Below are positions 33,856 to 46,286 of a stretch of 64,000 nt of DNA, in pieces (position 1 is the stretch's first letter; every line of letters starts with the position of its first letter). Source of the stretch: Verticillium longisporum (taxonomy: Eukaryota > Ascomycota > Sordariomycetes > Glomerellales > Plectosphaerellaceae); NCBI GenBank assembly GCA_019188255.1, contig JAETXT010000016.1, positions 62,001-126,000 on the forward strand, given 5' to 3'. The translations under genes were made by a program, and so were the position numbers. The notes under the pieces are model-generated. The model was not told the origin of the DNA and did no database searches. It saw only the letters and a list, made by a program, of their open reading frames with translations.

Positions 33856-36800
33856 ATTGAGGGCCGTCAAGCCAGCACATGACGGCATTTTGACTAACAC
33901 ACATTGAGGTTTGGTTAAGTTCTGGGGCGTTTATTAGGTTACATTGGTCAGGCGCCACACATGAGGGAAGGGATGCATTCGTTGACGATCTTTCTCGCTG
34001 TAGCAATGGCCCGAGAGGAATAATTGCACAACACATGGTGCGCTCGTACGCGACGTAAAGCGGTTCCCCTCGTTTCGGGGTTCAACGCGTGACCTGGTGA
34101 TTTAGTATTCTTGCTGTCTCATGAAAATGGGCGGAAAACAATCGCAGCAGGTTATGGACGTTGCCTCGAGCGTGATGCTCCATCATTCAAGCCTCTCTCG
34201 TAATGGAACAACAAGACGAGCGTACAGGCCTTGCGGTCCTCGTCAAAGGATCGGATCATCTGCTCCACCGAAACTCGCGCGCGCCGCCTCGCTCCCGACC
34301 TGTCAATACACAAGCACCAAGGAACCAAGTCTTGGCCCTCGCTCGTGCCCCGGCGTAATACCTCGCATGGGTCGCGGGGTCTGGGGTAAAGCAGCAGGAA
34401 TTTGCCCGGACCCGGACCGACTCGAAGGCTAGACGGGCTACCTCATGTCGTGGGCCCAGAGGAGCGGGCTCGACCGATCGGGTGAGCTATTGGCGCAGTT
34501 GTGTGCCTGGCTGCGGCAGAAGGAGGGGGAGGGCGCAGGACCGAGAGCTGACCGTTGCTTTCGCGCACACACACACACAGATGAACGCACATCCCGAGGG
34601 CAGTGTATTCCATCTCGGAGAGAGGGAGACAGAATGGACGTCTGTTGAGGCAAGGTGAGGTCATTCAGGTCTACCTAGTTTGGCCCCGCCTCCTCCCCCT
34701 TCTTTTTCTGCTCCCCTATCCTTGTTTCCGTTCGCCCAGACCGTTTTATTCATTTTTCACCTGTTGATTTCCCTGCGAGTACTCGAAGGGGAGGAGGGGG
34801 TACGAGATCTGAAAAGAGGTGCCGTTCTTGGCATTCGCAGCAAGTCGGATGTTTTTCGCGCCCCCCGGCCTCCTTCTTGTCTTTGACGTCCGCTCACGTC
34901 CCTGTCGTCCCTGATATCCGACATGCCTTTCCGTCGGCTCGGCGAGCGGGTGTTCGGGGAGCGGGGTCAGCGAACTTGTGCCTGGCATGGGCTGGGGAAG
35001 GGCGGGGAGAGGGAAGGGCACTGCAGTACGAAGCGGCGAGGGCATTCATTGAGTCGTCGTGATTTCGGTTGTGACTGCTCCGTGGCCACGACGGGGATCC
35101 CTGGGAGGTGGGCCCCTTGGTGGGAGGAGAATGAGCTGGGGTGAGCAGGGGTGTGGGGGAGGGGGAAAGATTGTCTATCTCCAGTCTTGTCGCTGTTCTA
35201 CCGGTTTGTTTGCGGAGTCTAAGGGGAAGCTTGCTTGGGAGTGCGGGGAGAATCGATGCCGAGACGGGGTAAATGGGAGGCGAGATGGAACGGCGGTGAT
35301 GAGCCGTCATGAGTCGCCGGTCTTGAGTCTTGAGATTGGGAATCTGATTGATCGTGTCGATTGGTCCTGATGAACGGGAGTTGTGCTGCCAGTATGACGC
35401 TGGACGGTCGTGTGTGGTGTATCTCTTGGGCCAACACGCAGTTCACGGTATACGCCGCTCCATACGATTGGTAGTCCCCTGGTTGCGTGCTGGTAATCCA
35501 GATTATAATTTTATGTCTATGTATGGACGATGCCATTGAGGATGGAAGCAAGTATGCTTCAATTTCTTCAGCTCCATTGTCAGGGCTGAATGGTTGCATA
35601 AACTACAAGCCAACACATCGACACTGCAACCACGAGTCGCTCATCATCTGACACATGCCCGATCTCGCAGTCTGCATAAACTTACCTACCTTAACCTTAG
35701 GGAACTCTGTCCCAGAAGATGGACCCTCATTCCGAATCAACCTGTCTGGGGTAGCTCTTGAGTCGACACAAGATCCGGGGGCAAGAGGAGAATCTGGGGA
35801 TCACGGAAAGCCCACCAACCGCATCCATCACACAGGGTCGGTCCCGCACGCATTGCGGCGTCGCAAGAGGCTTGGAGCTAGGCATTGAGATGCCGCGGAC
35901 AAACAGGCGGTAGATGTTGAGGCTCTGCCATGTCCACCTCGGTGGGGGAGGAGAAATCTTCCGTTCACACAGATGGTCGCCTAGAATTGCCCAGCGCCGC
36001 CAGCCATGTGCCTCTGAGACTCCATAGGACCACCAGCCTCAACTCAGCATCATTCAGCCCAGGCCAGGCCGGACGTGGTGTCGGGTCAGCCTCAGCCGGG
36101 CGGACGAGCGGGTGCGTGAGGAAACGACGCTGGTCGCGAGACTTGAGCATGATGCGAGATGCCGGCTGCCGATGAATGGAGGAACGATAGATTCTCCGCC
36201 CCGCCCCAAGAAAGCGAGTGGCTATCGTCGCCATGGCCTTGAGGGCGCGCAGGCATACGTTGGGTACGGGACGCGGCATGCCCTCCTCTCTTTGATGAAC
36301 AGCAGACGTATACGTACACACAGCATCTGCTAGCCAGGTACAAGGTCCAGCGTAGACGGGGGCCAGGGTCGGCAAAGTGGACTGGACCGATCCAGGTTCG
36401 AGCCGTGTCAAGCATGCGTCTCTCTGCGAAATGGAGTCACTCCCGATGCCTTTCCGTCGCAGCAGATCCCTTTTGCTGCTCAGTCGGATGTCGGAAATGC
36501 ATCTCAACCGTCCATTTCGACTCCCCCTACCGCAGACGTCGCTTGTTCCTCGTTTGGCGAATTGCTCAGCTTCGAGCAAGACGTGCACGCACGTGTTTGT
36601 ACTCCGCTGGAGCCCGCCAAGCGGCAGTGGGCGACGGACGAGGATCAACGGCAGGGTAGAGGCGAGGGCCGTCGCCCACGTGCAGCGGCGGCTCGCGGGG
36701 GCTGGGGGCGCAGTGCCTGTGTATCGTCTGCGTGCGTGCCTGTGCCTGGGGCCTCGGTAGGGGAGGGGGCGACTATCTGTAGGTCTTCGGAGATGAGCTG

Positions 36801-37977
36801 CTGTGGTGTCAAGAGAATCAGGAAGATCTGTCCGAGGAGCAATTGACGAGAACCCCTCGTCGCCTCTGGGGACTGTTCGAATTGCTGGGCGGCAGGCACT
36901 AAGTACACCAAGCCTTTCATCGCCCAACATGTGCATGGGCAACTTTGAGCGACAGAAATAGTGGGAGACATGGTCATCAACGTGGTGTGGCCTTCTCTTT
37001 CGACTGGTGTCGTAACAACTGCCAGTATCGTCGGAGGGCGGCGATGTCATCTTGGCATGGAAGCATCGCAAGGCCGACGAGGCGTTATGGGCGTTGTCCA
37101 TCAAATGCCATCCACGTGCGAGACGGCCGCGATCGCATCGCTCCGTTGCGCGCGCGCCTCCAAATGACAGACATTGGACCAGGCGACACTCGATAGCGTG
37201 GATATGACGATACCGGAGGGCTGGCCATATCCGTTCAATCAGTACACTCGATCAAATCATTCAGTCAATCAAGCAATCAAGCCAGCCAGCATGATGCTGT
37301 CTTCGTGGCGCGCCACGACCAAACGGTCGACGCCCCCGCCCGTATCAGCAAGAGAGGCGCCCTTCGGAAGGTCAGAGCTGCCTCTTTCGGTGAAGCTCGC
37401 CCAGCCCTCTCAACCTCTGTGCGTTGGGAATGAGGGCGGGCACAAGGCGGGCGATCCACAGATTAAGGCCCTGGGCGACTGGAGGGCGGGAGGGGGTTCC
37501 CTCTCGAGGGACGTGAGTCGTCGCCCCCGGCTACCGGCTGTACCACTGATCAGCAGGGTCGAACAGTGCTTGTCGACCTTCCAGAACGGCCCAAGCTCGA
37601 GGTAGGTGAGCAAGTTCGAGGGTGTCATAGGTCCGGGGCAAACAAGGTGAAGAGGGGAGGAACTGGGTCCTAATGACTAAGGGACGAGGCTCTCAAATGG
37701 CAGGGCAACATCATGGTGTGTCCAGGTCCATGATTGCAATGAATGCACGCGTTGCAGGAGATGGTTCCTGCGTCTGCTTTTGCTGGCACGTAGCACACGC
37801 GAACCATGTACGTCAGAAACGTGATAACGTCGTAGCATCTCTGCAGATTAGCGGTGCGAATGGCAGGCAGGCAACCGGGATTGATCGATAAAATGGTACG
37901 TTTTCATTTTGAGCTTGTGTTCTCGCTCTATTGATCTGGCTATTTGGTTATTCTTCAGGGGCTTGTCAAACAGTGGT
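33856..37977. other. 4.1-kb region without a convincing gene
   Basis: GC-balanced DNA between the membrane protein gene and the transposon block. It includes a short CA run near 34565-34580. The longest open frame (minus 37104-35965, 379 codons) is rich in Arg, Ser, Pro and Thr with no recognisable motif, and overlaps other open frames. I found no intron-joined conserved product. A long non-coding transcript or a fast-evolving gene cannot be excluded. Confidence 0.45.
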
Positions 37978-38667
37978 GGATGGCACGAGGCTATAGCTCA
38001 ACTGACTATTGGGTATCGACCTGAGCTGACCATTGGGTCCGCTTTTAATTTACGCTAAGCCTCTTTAGGAACTGACCTAGCTATTAGGGGTATGAGAACG
38101 GGGTGAAAGTATTAAAATAGGCTTACCTAAGATTAGATAATTTCTATATCTTCGATAATCTATTCTAAATCTATTCCGAATCGATTTAGAATCGATTTAT
38201 AATCGATTCGGAATAGATTATTTTCTTAAAAATTAGAAAAAATAAAAGCTTTATTATATAGCTTTAATAAGCTAATTATAATAGATCTAATAGTCTAGCC
38301 TTTATAGATTTAGTAGTTTAGCCTCAGTGGATTTAGTGGTCTGGCCTCAGTGGATTTAGTAGTCTGGCCTTAGTAGATTTAGTAGTCTGGCCTCAGTGGA
38401 TTTAGTAGTCTGGCCTCAGTGGATTTAGTGGTCTGGCCTCAGTAGATTTAGTAGTCTGGCCTTAGTGGGCTTAGTAGTCTAGCCTGGCCTCTATTGTATT
38501 AGGTAACCAAGGCACGTAATATTCTAATTCAGCTTTTAATTGCACCCTATAGCACCCCTAATGGTCAGGTCAGTTCCTGAAGAGGCTTAGCGTAAATTAA
38601 AAGCGGACCTAATAGTTAGCTCAGGTCGATACCTAATGGTCAGTTGAGCTATAGCCTCGGATGGTAC
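37978..38667. mobile_element. Mutator-like MITE: 105-bp TIRs, 9-bp target duplication
   Basis: The element 37987-38658 (672 bp) has terminal inverted repeats of about 105 bp (37987-38091 and 38554-38658), starting GAGGCTATAGCTCAACTGAC. The two arms differ almost only by transitions, as RIP would produce. It is flanked by GGATGGCAC (37978-37986) and GGATGGTAC (38659-38667), a 9-bp target duplication with one C-to-T difference. Long TIRs with a 9-11 bp duplication are typical of Mutator-like elements (MULEs). The interior is AT-rich and non-coding, with an 18-bp perfect hairpin (38168-38185 with 38202-38219) and a 23-bp minisatellite. It is therefore a non-autonomous copy that needs a transposase from elsewhere. 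Confidence 0.88.
38285..38490. repeat. 23-bp minisatellite inside the Mutator-like MITE
   Basis: About eight to nine tandem units, consensus GTCTGGCCTCAGTGGATTTA plus GTA. Units differ by C-to-T and G-to-A changes (CCTCAGTGG against CCTTAGTAG), as expected from RIP. Confidence 0.92.
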
Positions 38668-40239
38668 TAATGAAGCATAACAATGTGCCGAAAGTGTAAG
38701 TTAATATCACGACCTTATTTATTGCCTCTCTCCTTGCGAATATATAACGACTCGCAAGCTGCGTTAGAGAGGCTCTAGGGGCGCCGTTGAACGTTCTTTA
38801 GGCTCTTCGGGCTTAGGCCCTGATCGTCTCAGCTTTTAAATTAAAAAGCTTTTAGAAAAAAGGTACCTAGCTAAAACGGTGCTAGCGGGCTATTGCAGAA
38901 GTACCTCTAAGCCCCTATCTCTCTTACTTAATTTTTAATAGTCGGAATAAGACTTTTCTATTCTATACTAAGTATCGCCCCCTCTCTATTAATTCTAATA
39001 TATAATAAACCTAGTTAGTTCTATACTTCTATTATATAAATTTATATATACCTATTATAGAAATACTAACCTTAATTACGAGACTTAGCGTAGAGGGATT
39101 TACGCTTACTCTTAAGCGAGTTATTATTGACCTCGATAACGAAATCGACCTATTTATTAATAATAGAGAGGACGCTCTATACGAAGACTCTAAACCTCTA
39201 TTCTATATACTAGAGGAGCTAAAATATAGCTAAAATAGTAGGCCGCTAGCTTATTTAATATAATACCTAGAGGTTATTAAGTTTTTCCTTAAATATATAT
39301 AGTACTTAATAATTAAGGGAAGGCTCTTTATAATAAGTAATAAGCGGATTACTATTAAAGCTATATTTAAGGAAATCCTATTTAATTTATAATTAATATA
39401 TCCTATAATGAATTTTATAGATTAGAAGCTTATTATAAAATATAATAACCTTTATGTTAAATATCGGAAGGTCCTCTTATTTATAGAAATATCTAGAATA
39501 ATATATAATAATAAGATAAATAGGATATCGGCCTTAGATAAGAATTAATCCGCCTTTAAGTTAAGGAATACTAATATAGTTTAATTAAGAATTCGAGGCT
39601 TCCTATATATTAATTCGCTTTTAAAGGTTATATAGCTAAACTTATATATAATAGGGTAGGATATCTCGGAGGTATAGGAACGTTATTGCTAATATAGATC
39701 TATTAAGGGCGAAAATAATATTAAAACGTAAATTAAGAAGTCGCGGATCGAGAGGCCGAATAATATATAGGATCTAAGCTATAAAATAGAGACTTCTATT
39801 CTAAAAATCGATCTCTTAAGCCTTAATTTACCTTCTTTAGCTTCTTTATTATCCTTATAGCGCTAATAGGGTAAAGGGTAAAGTATAGCTAAATAGGAAA
39901 CTATAGAAGTTATTAAGATAGTTCGTAAAGGCCTAGATAGGCTAGTAGCGCTTAAGGGCGAGGCGGTAATAGCGTAGGCACTATTTACTTACGAGTAGCT
40001 CTTTAAGAAGGATATCAGATTTAAGGGTCTTATAGATATAGGGGAATAGTTTTCTTATAATCCCCTAAGGGCGTTAACGTTTAATTACTTATTAAAGGGC
40101 TCTTAGCTATTATTCTTAAAGAGATTAAGTATAATAGGTAATATAATAGGCGAGTAAATTAATATAGGTAAAGTAGTTAATTTAGTATAAGAGGTAGTTT
40201 AATATTCGGATCTTAATTCTAGGCTAATGAATTCCCTAT

Positions 40240-43200
40240 TGAAACTAAGTAGGGTAGAAAGGTATAGCTTAGCGATAAGGTAATAAGGAGTAGCTAATTA
40301 AGGAAATGGATATTAGCTAGATTTATTATAAGGACCCCTAAGGGATATATATTATTAATCCGATACTATATATTTAAGGACTTATCTTTTTCTTAAATAA
40401 CTACTCTATTACCCTAATTAGTTAAGGTTATTACTAGCCCTATTTCAATTAATGCTCTAAGGCGGATTATCTCTCTTATATACCTTTAATATAGTCTATT
40501 AGCCTAATTAGACCCCTTAAACGAGGTTAGATTTAATCTTAATATAAAAGACTTATTAAAAGACTTAAATAGAGAATAATAGCTAGATTATTAGACGAAT
40601 ACTATTATAAGAGAAGTAAAAAGGATTATAGAATAAAATAGATAAACTAATAAATACGATTAAATAATAATAATAGACCGATTAAGGTAATAGACGAGGT
40701 CGTTAATCTAGAAGAGTACGAGGGAGCCCGTAAAACTTCTACTCATTACCGATTAAGTAAGAATCTAATAATATAGTAGGCTTTAGCTTTAGGTTCTATT
40801 AATTAGGGAAGAAAGGAAGTTATCTTATCTCGCTTAATTTAATAGTAGCTAATTACTAAAGTAATACTATAACTTTATAAATATATAAGACTTACGAATA
40901 ATATACGTAGCCGATTAGCTATATATATAATATAGATAATATAAGTAATAGACGAGCCTTATATATAAATAATATAAATAGTATATAAGCTTTATATATA
41001 AATAATATAAATAGTAGACGAGCTTTATATATAAATAATATATATAGCTAATTAGCTATATATATAATATAATTAATCTATAATAGTTATATTCCCTAAT
41101 TAATTAGTATTAGGACCCTATAATAGGTTATATAATACTAAGATAGGGAGGCCGTAGTAAAGCTTATATAAGGCGACTCGATTCCTCGAAGGTAGCCTCG
41201 ACCTCCCTCCTCTATAACCCCCTTCTTCCCTAGTAAAAATCAATATATATAAAACTAAAAATAATAAGAAATAATAATAAACGATAGACCCTAATCGATA
41301 GCTAAAGAAGGTAAAGGCAAGTAACCTAGCCTCGGAACCCTTATAATAACTAATTAGGGGAACCTATATATCGGCAGGATATTATATCCTAATATAACTT
41401 ATACTCTTTCTCTTTTATTAATAATTTAATTATATTCCCTATAATATTATTAAATATTTAAGATATTTTAGCTCTTTCCTTAAACTTTCCTACCTTTATC
41501 CTATCTTTTCTACTCTTTCCTTCTCTCTTTTAGTCTATAGATAACGTAGTATACCTAGAATATAGTAGTCCTAAAATACTAAGTATATACTATATCGATA
41601 TTTTATTTCTTTATTCTCTAGCTAAAATTCCTATTATATCTATAATCTTTATTATATCGTTCCCCTAATTATAATATACCCTTTTATTTTCCCTTATATA
41701 AATTATCCTAACTAGATACTTATTCGGGTATAGGACTCCTAATTAAATATTAAGGACGAATAGAATTAGGATAAATATCGATAATATACTTTAATAGGGA
41801 TATATAGGTTAACCTAATTAAGTTATTTAATATTTAAATAATTAACTTAGATTATAATTAGACGATTATACTACGAATATATTAATTAATATATAAAATA
41901 TTACTTATAAATATAAATATATTAATACGAAGTATCTACTTGATACTTAATAACCCTATAAGCTTTACTATTACCCTAATTATACTAGCCTCCTTAGAAC
42001 TAAGAATACTTACTTTATCCTCTTTAAAATCTTAGCTTAATTATTAAGTATATTCTCCCTAATCTCGTCTATAATAAACTAATTATTTATAAAAACGTAA
42101 AACCTAAAATTAAGTATTAATATAAGGTCTCGATTAGGCTATTATATCCTTATAAGCTCTAATAGCTTAGAAATAGAATAATAATAAAAGGTTAAGCTCT
42201 AAGGACTATAAATAAGATCGAGAGGGTTATTAAACTTATCCTAATAAAGAGGAGGACTTTAATTAAGGGCTTTAATCGGATTATAGAAGATAACTTTAGA
42301 TTTAGGATATATATACCCCTACTAAGGCATCTAAATAAAGTTAGAAAGGCTATCCTAAAAGCTATATTTATATTCCTTATAAATATAGTTAATATAATTA
42401 ATATAATTAAGAAAGGAGATATATTAGAAATAAGGATATATAATATTAATTTAATTAGAAGCTAAAAAGGTTAATTATTAATTCTCTTTATAGCTTTTAT
42501 AAGGATTACGATTAATGCTTCTAAAACCTTATATAATTAGCGAGAATAGAGCTAAGTAATAATAAGTAATCTTAATAAAGAATAACTTAAAAGGCTTACT
42601 TAGTTCGGAAACGATAAAAATATAATAGCGGAATACTTAATTAAGGAAACTATTAAATATAAATAGCTTCTAATTCTTATAAATATTAAGAAATAAAGAG
42701 ATATTATTAGAATTCTAATTTATTTATTTTATTATTTTCTAGAACTATTTAATAATATTAGATTAAGAATTAATATTAAAGATAATTAATTTAAAGATAA
42801 ATTTAAAATATTAAGGAAGAGGATTATTATCTTTATTTTTATTATTTATAAAGGCTTATTATATAAAATAAATTAATAATTAAAAAAGTATTAATTAATA
42901 TATAGAATAGCTCTTAATTAAGGGAATAGAATTTATAAGAATATAGAAATCGTTAATATTTATTATATATTTAGACTTCTTCTTTTCGAGCTAGCTATTA
43001 AGCCTATATAATTAAAGGTAATTATTAGAATAATCGTCCTTAATAGTATAAAGCTTAAGAGTTTAATTTAAAAGGAGTTATAACTTTTAATTAAAAGAAT
43101 TTATAATAGTATTATTAATAATTATATTTTAAATAAAAAGAAAGAAGAATATAAAAAGTATAATAGCTCCTATTACTTTTAAAAGTAAAATAAGAAAAGA

Positions 43201-46200
43201 ATAACGATTAAAATAATATTATTTAATTTAATTATTTAATTTAATAACTTCTTAATAGATTTATTAACCCCCCTTCTTTCTTTGCTAAAATAATAATTTA
43301 TTATTAAATTATTTAGAATTAATAAGCCTTTTAATAGAATAATTAACTTTATAATCTATTATTATAAGAAGGAAAGGGAACCTTTACTTTAATTAAGGAA
43401 TCCCCTTTCTCTTTTATATATAAATATTAAACTTATAGACCTCTTTTATTTACTTCTTAAATACTCTTCCTATTTATAAATAATTTAATTAAAGTAATAA
43501 TATAATTTATTATTTTATTCTCTAAATATTATTTTCTTATTCTCTTTTATTATTATAACCTCTCTCCTCTTTCTATTTTCTTCTTTTTATTTATAATCTA
43601 TTCTATATTTTTCCTTTTTATTTATTTTTAATATAATTCCTTTAATTATTTATTAAGATATTTAAAAGTAATTATATATTATATAGGGATAATATTTATA
43701 AGAATTACTTTATTATTCTAATAGCTATAAGGATTAACCCCTTTAATTTATTTAAAACTCTTATATTATAAACCGATTAAGAAGTATTCTTCCCTATTTC
43801 TCCTAATTAATTAAAGCTTATATTTATCTTAATAATAATAGCTCTTTTAAAGAAATCTATATCCTATTTAGAAAATAAATAATTCTAAATTAATTATAAT
43901 ATATTTAATTATTTTAATATTATATTTAAAGGGGTATATATTAATTCCCTTAAAAGGAATTAATCTAATTAATATATTAATTAGACTTTATAAAAATACT
44001 TAATATTAGATAAATAGAAGTAATAGAAAGTAAAAATAAGCTAGAAATATATCTTAGGAGTCTAGCTATCTTACTAAGCGAGGCTTAATAATAGTACTAT
44101 TTAATTACTCCTTTATAAATCTTATAATCTATATAGAGTACTTTACGCCTCTTTATTCCCCGATTAGACTAACCTCTTAAGGAAGCTTATTACTTCTACT
44201 TCTAATCTATATCTTAGAGGAATTATATTAATAAAAATTAATAAATACCTCCTTCTTAATAATTAAAATAAAGATATAGCTAGCTAGGAAGATAAGTCTT
44301 ATTTAGTTTTAATATATAATAATATAGAAAAGAATATATAATTCTCTATTTAGGATATAGCTATTAATCTTAAAGTACTTATAAAGCCCTAATTAAGGTA
44401 ATTACTATATTAAGTCCTTAATTCTAGTACTTTATAGATAGGGGCTATAATAATAGTACTCCGATAAACTAAGAAATAATAGATATATTCTAGGAAGCCT
44501 ACTTTATAATAACCTCTATTAATATTAGCGAAAACTATTAGATTCTCCTAATTATCGATTAATAGATATAATAATCCTTTACTATTAATAGTTATTTTAA
44601 GGGTATAGCTAAGAAGGAAATTATTTAAGTTATAACCTATCTAGAGGAGTTTTATAGGTTTAATAGTACCTCGAATACCCTAATTAAGGCTTTACGTTTA
44701 TAGTTTAATATCCTCTAATCCCTTTAATAGCGGAATATATACTCTTATAGATTCTATATACTCGATTTAGCTTACTTAGTATTATAGATGCGAGTAGCGT
44801 AGCGTAGCTACTACGCTAAAGGTCTAGCTAATCTAGGGTCTCTAGATTAGCTAGATGCTACGCCTATAAGGCTAGGTCTTCGTAGTTTATAACTCTATTA
44901 TATAGGCTATTAACCCTATATAACTAAGTAGGTACGTAATACTTAGTCTTCCTTAAAGGGCTATTTAATATAGGGATATTAGCTATATATATAAACGATA
45001 ATATATATAATAAAGCTAATTATAATAATTACTTTTATCGTTATTAGAAGACCTAGATAGATAAGTAATTTAGTCTAAGCTAGGCTAATTCGTTTATATA
45101 TTATTTAAGGCTTAAACTAATAGTAAGCGATATTATAGATAATAAGGTTACCTTTTAAGGAATTTATAGGGTAAATATACCTATTAATCCTAAATAAGAG
45201 GAATTTAAAGAGATAAATAAAGCTATTATCCTCTTTAAGAAGATATTAATCTAAGATATATAATAGAAGTAGCTTAATCCTTTATAAGAAATTAAGAGCT
45301 CCTTAGAATTAATAGGACTTAGGGACTCTAGGGCTAATAATACTATTAATATACTTAATAGGACGCTATAATTACGAGTTAACCTTTATAATTTTCTTAA
45401 TCTAGCTATATTAATTAAATTATATAAGAGGAATCGAGTTATTATATTTATAGGAAATATCGTAATTATAAAGCCCCCTATAAAACGTCTAAGCTTAAGC
45501 TATAATTTAACTCTATTTATCTCGCTAAAGGAGAAGACCTTAAACGCTCTAAATACCCTAGCTAGGTCTAATTAGGGCAATCTAAGTCTAAACCTATATA
45601 CTATCCTCGACCTTATAGAGGTTAAGCTAGACCCTTAGCTAGGATATCCTCTATTAATATACTTAAGGGTAGAATAGGTAAACTAATATATAGATCCTTA
45701 TACTATAGTTACTATAAATGCTATTATTATAGAGACTATATTATATATACTTTTATAATATCCGGGCTAGGAGGGATAGCCTCGATATTATATTAATTTA
45801 GAATAGGATAAAGTATAATAGAGGGCTATTATTAAAATAGCTTAGGCTTAGCTTAATATTAAAGAGCCCCTATAGAGGCTAGGTCTTTAGAAGCGCCCTA
45901 GATAATTAAATTTAGGGAATTAAGGGCTAATTCTAGGATATTTATATATATTATAGTTACTTTCTTTCCTTTATTTATAGCTTTAGGGACTCGCTTAGTT
46001 CTAATTAGGAGAATCTACCTATCTTCTTAAAGAAAGGAGGTCCTAATCTTAAAAGATAAGGACTCCTTTAGGGACGATTAAAACTAAGTAGGGTAGAAAG
46101 GTATAGCTTAGTAATAAAGTAATAAGGAGTAGCTAATTAAGGAAACGGATATTAGCTAGATTTATTATAAGGACCTCTAAGGGATATATATTATTAATCC

Positions 46201-46286
46201 GATATTATATATTTAAAGACCTATCTTTTTCTTAAATAATTACTCTATTACTTTAATTAATTAAAGTTATTATTAGCCCTACTTTA
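40240..46286. mobile_element. LTR retrotransposon, RIP-degraded, nested in the TIR element
   Basis: Two 208-bp direct repeats, 40240-40447 and 46079-46286, are alike along their whole length and differ almost only by C-to-T and G-to-A transitions. The left copy starts TGAAAC and ends TTTCA, giving the TG...CA ends of an LTR; the right copy shows the same ends after RIP (TAAAAC...TTTA). The 4 bp outside are CTAT on the left and TTAT on the right, possibly a duplication altered by one C-to-T change. The whole element is about 6.05 kb, a normal size for a fungal Gypsy- or Copia-type element. Internal sequence has stops everywhere, so gag and pol are not readable and neither orientation nor class could be decided. 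Damage appears heavier in the right LTR. Confidence 0.85.
44823..44855. repeat. Perfect 13-bp hairpin inside the LTR element
   Basis: TCTAGCTAATCTA (44823-44835) and its exact reverse complement (44843-44855) are separated by 7 bp. The surrounding GCGTAGC/GCTACGC phrases extend the pairing imperfectly. It may be a small inserted inverted repeat. Confidence 0.6.

Noticed and set aside
35965..37104. 379-codon open frame on the minus strand
   Set aside because: Arg/Ser/Pro-rich, no motif, no signal or membrane segment, and it overlaps several open frames on both strands; most likely a chance frame in GC-rich DNA.
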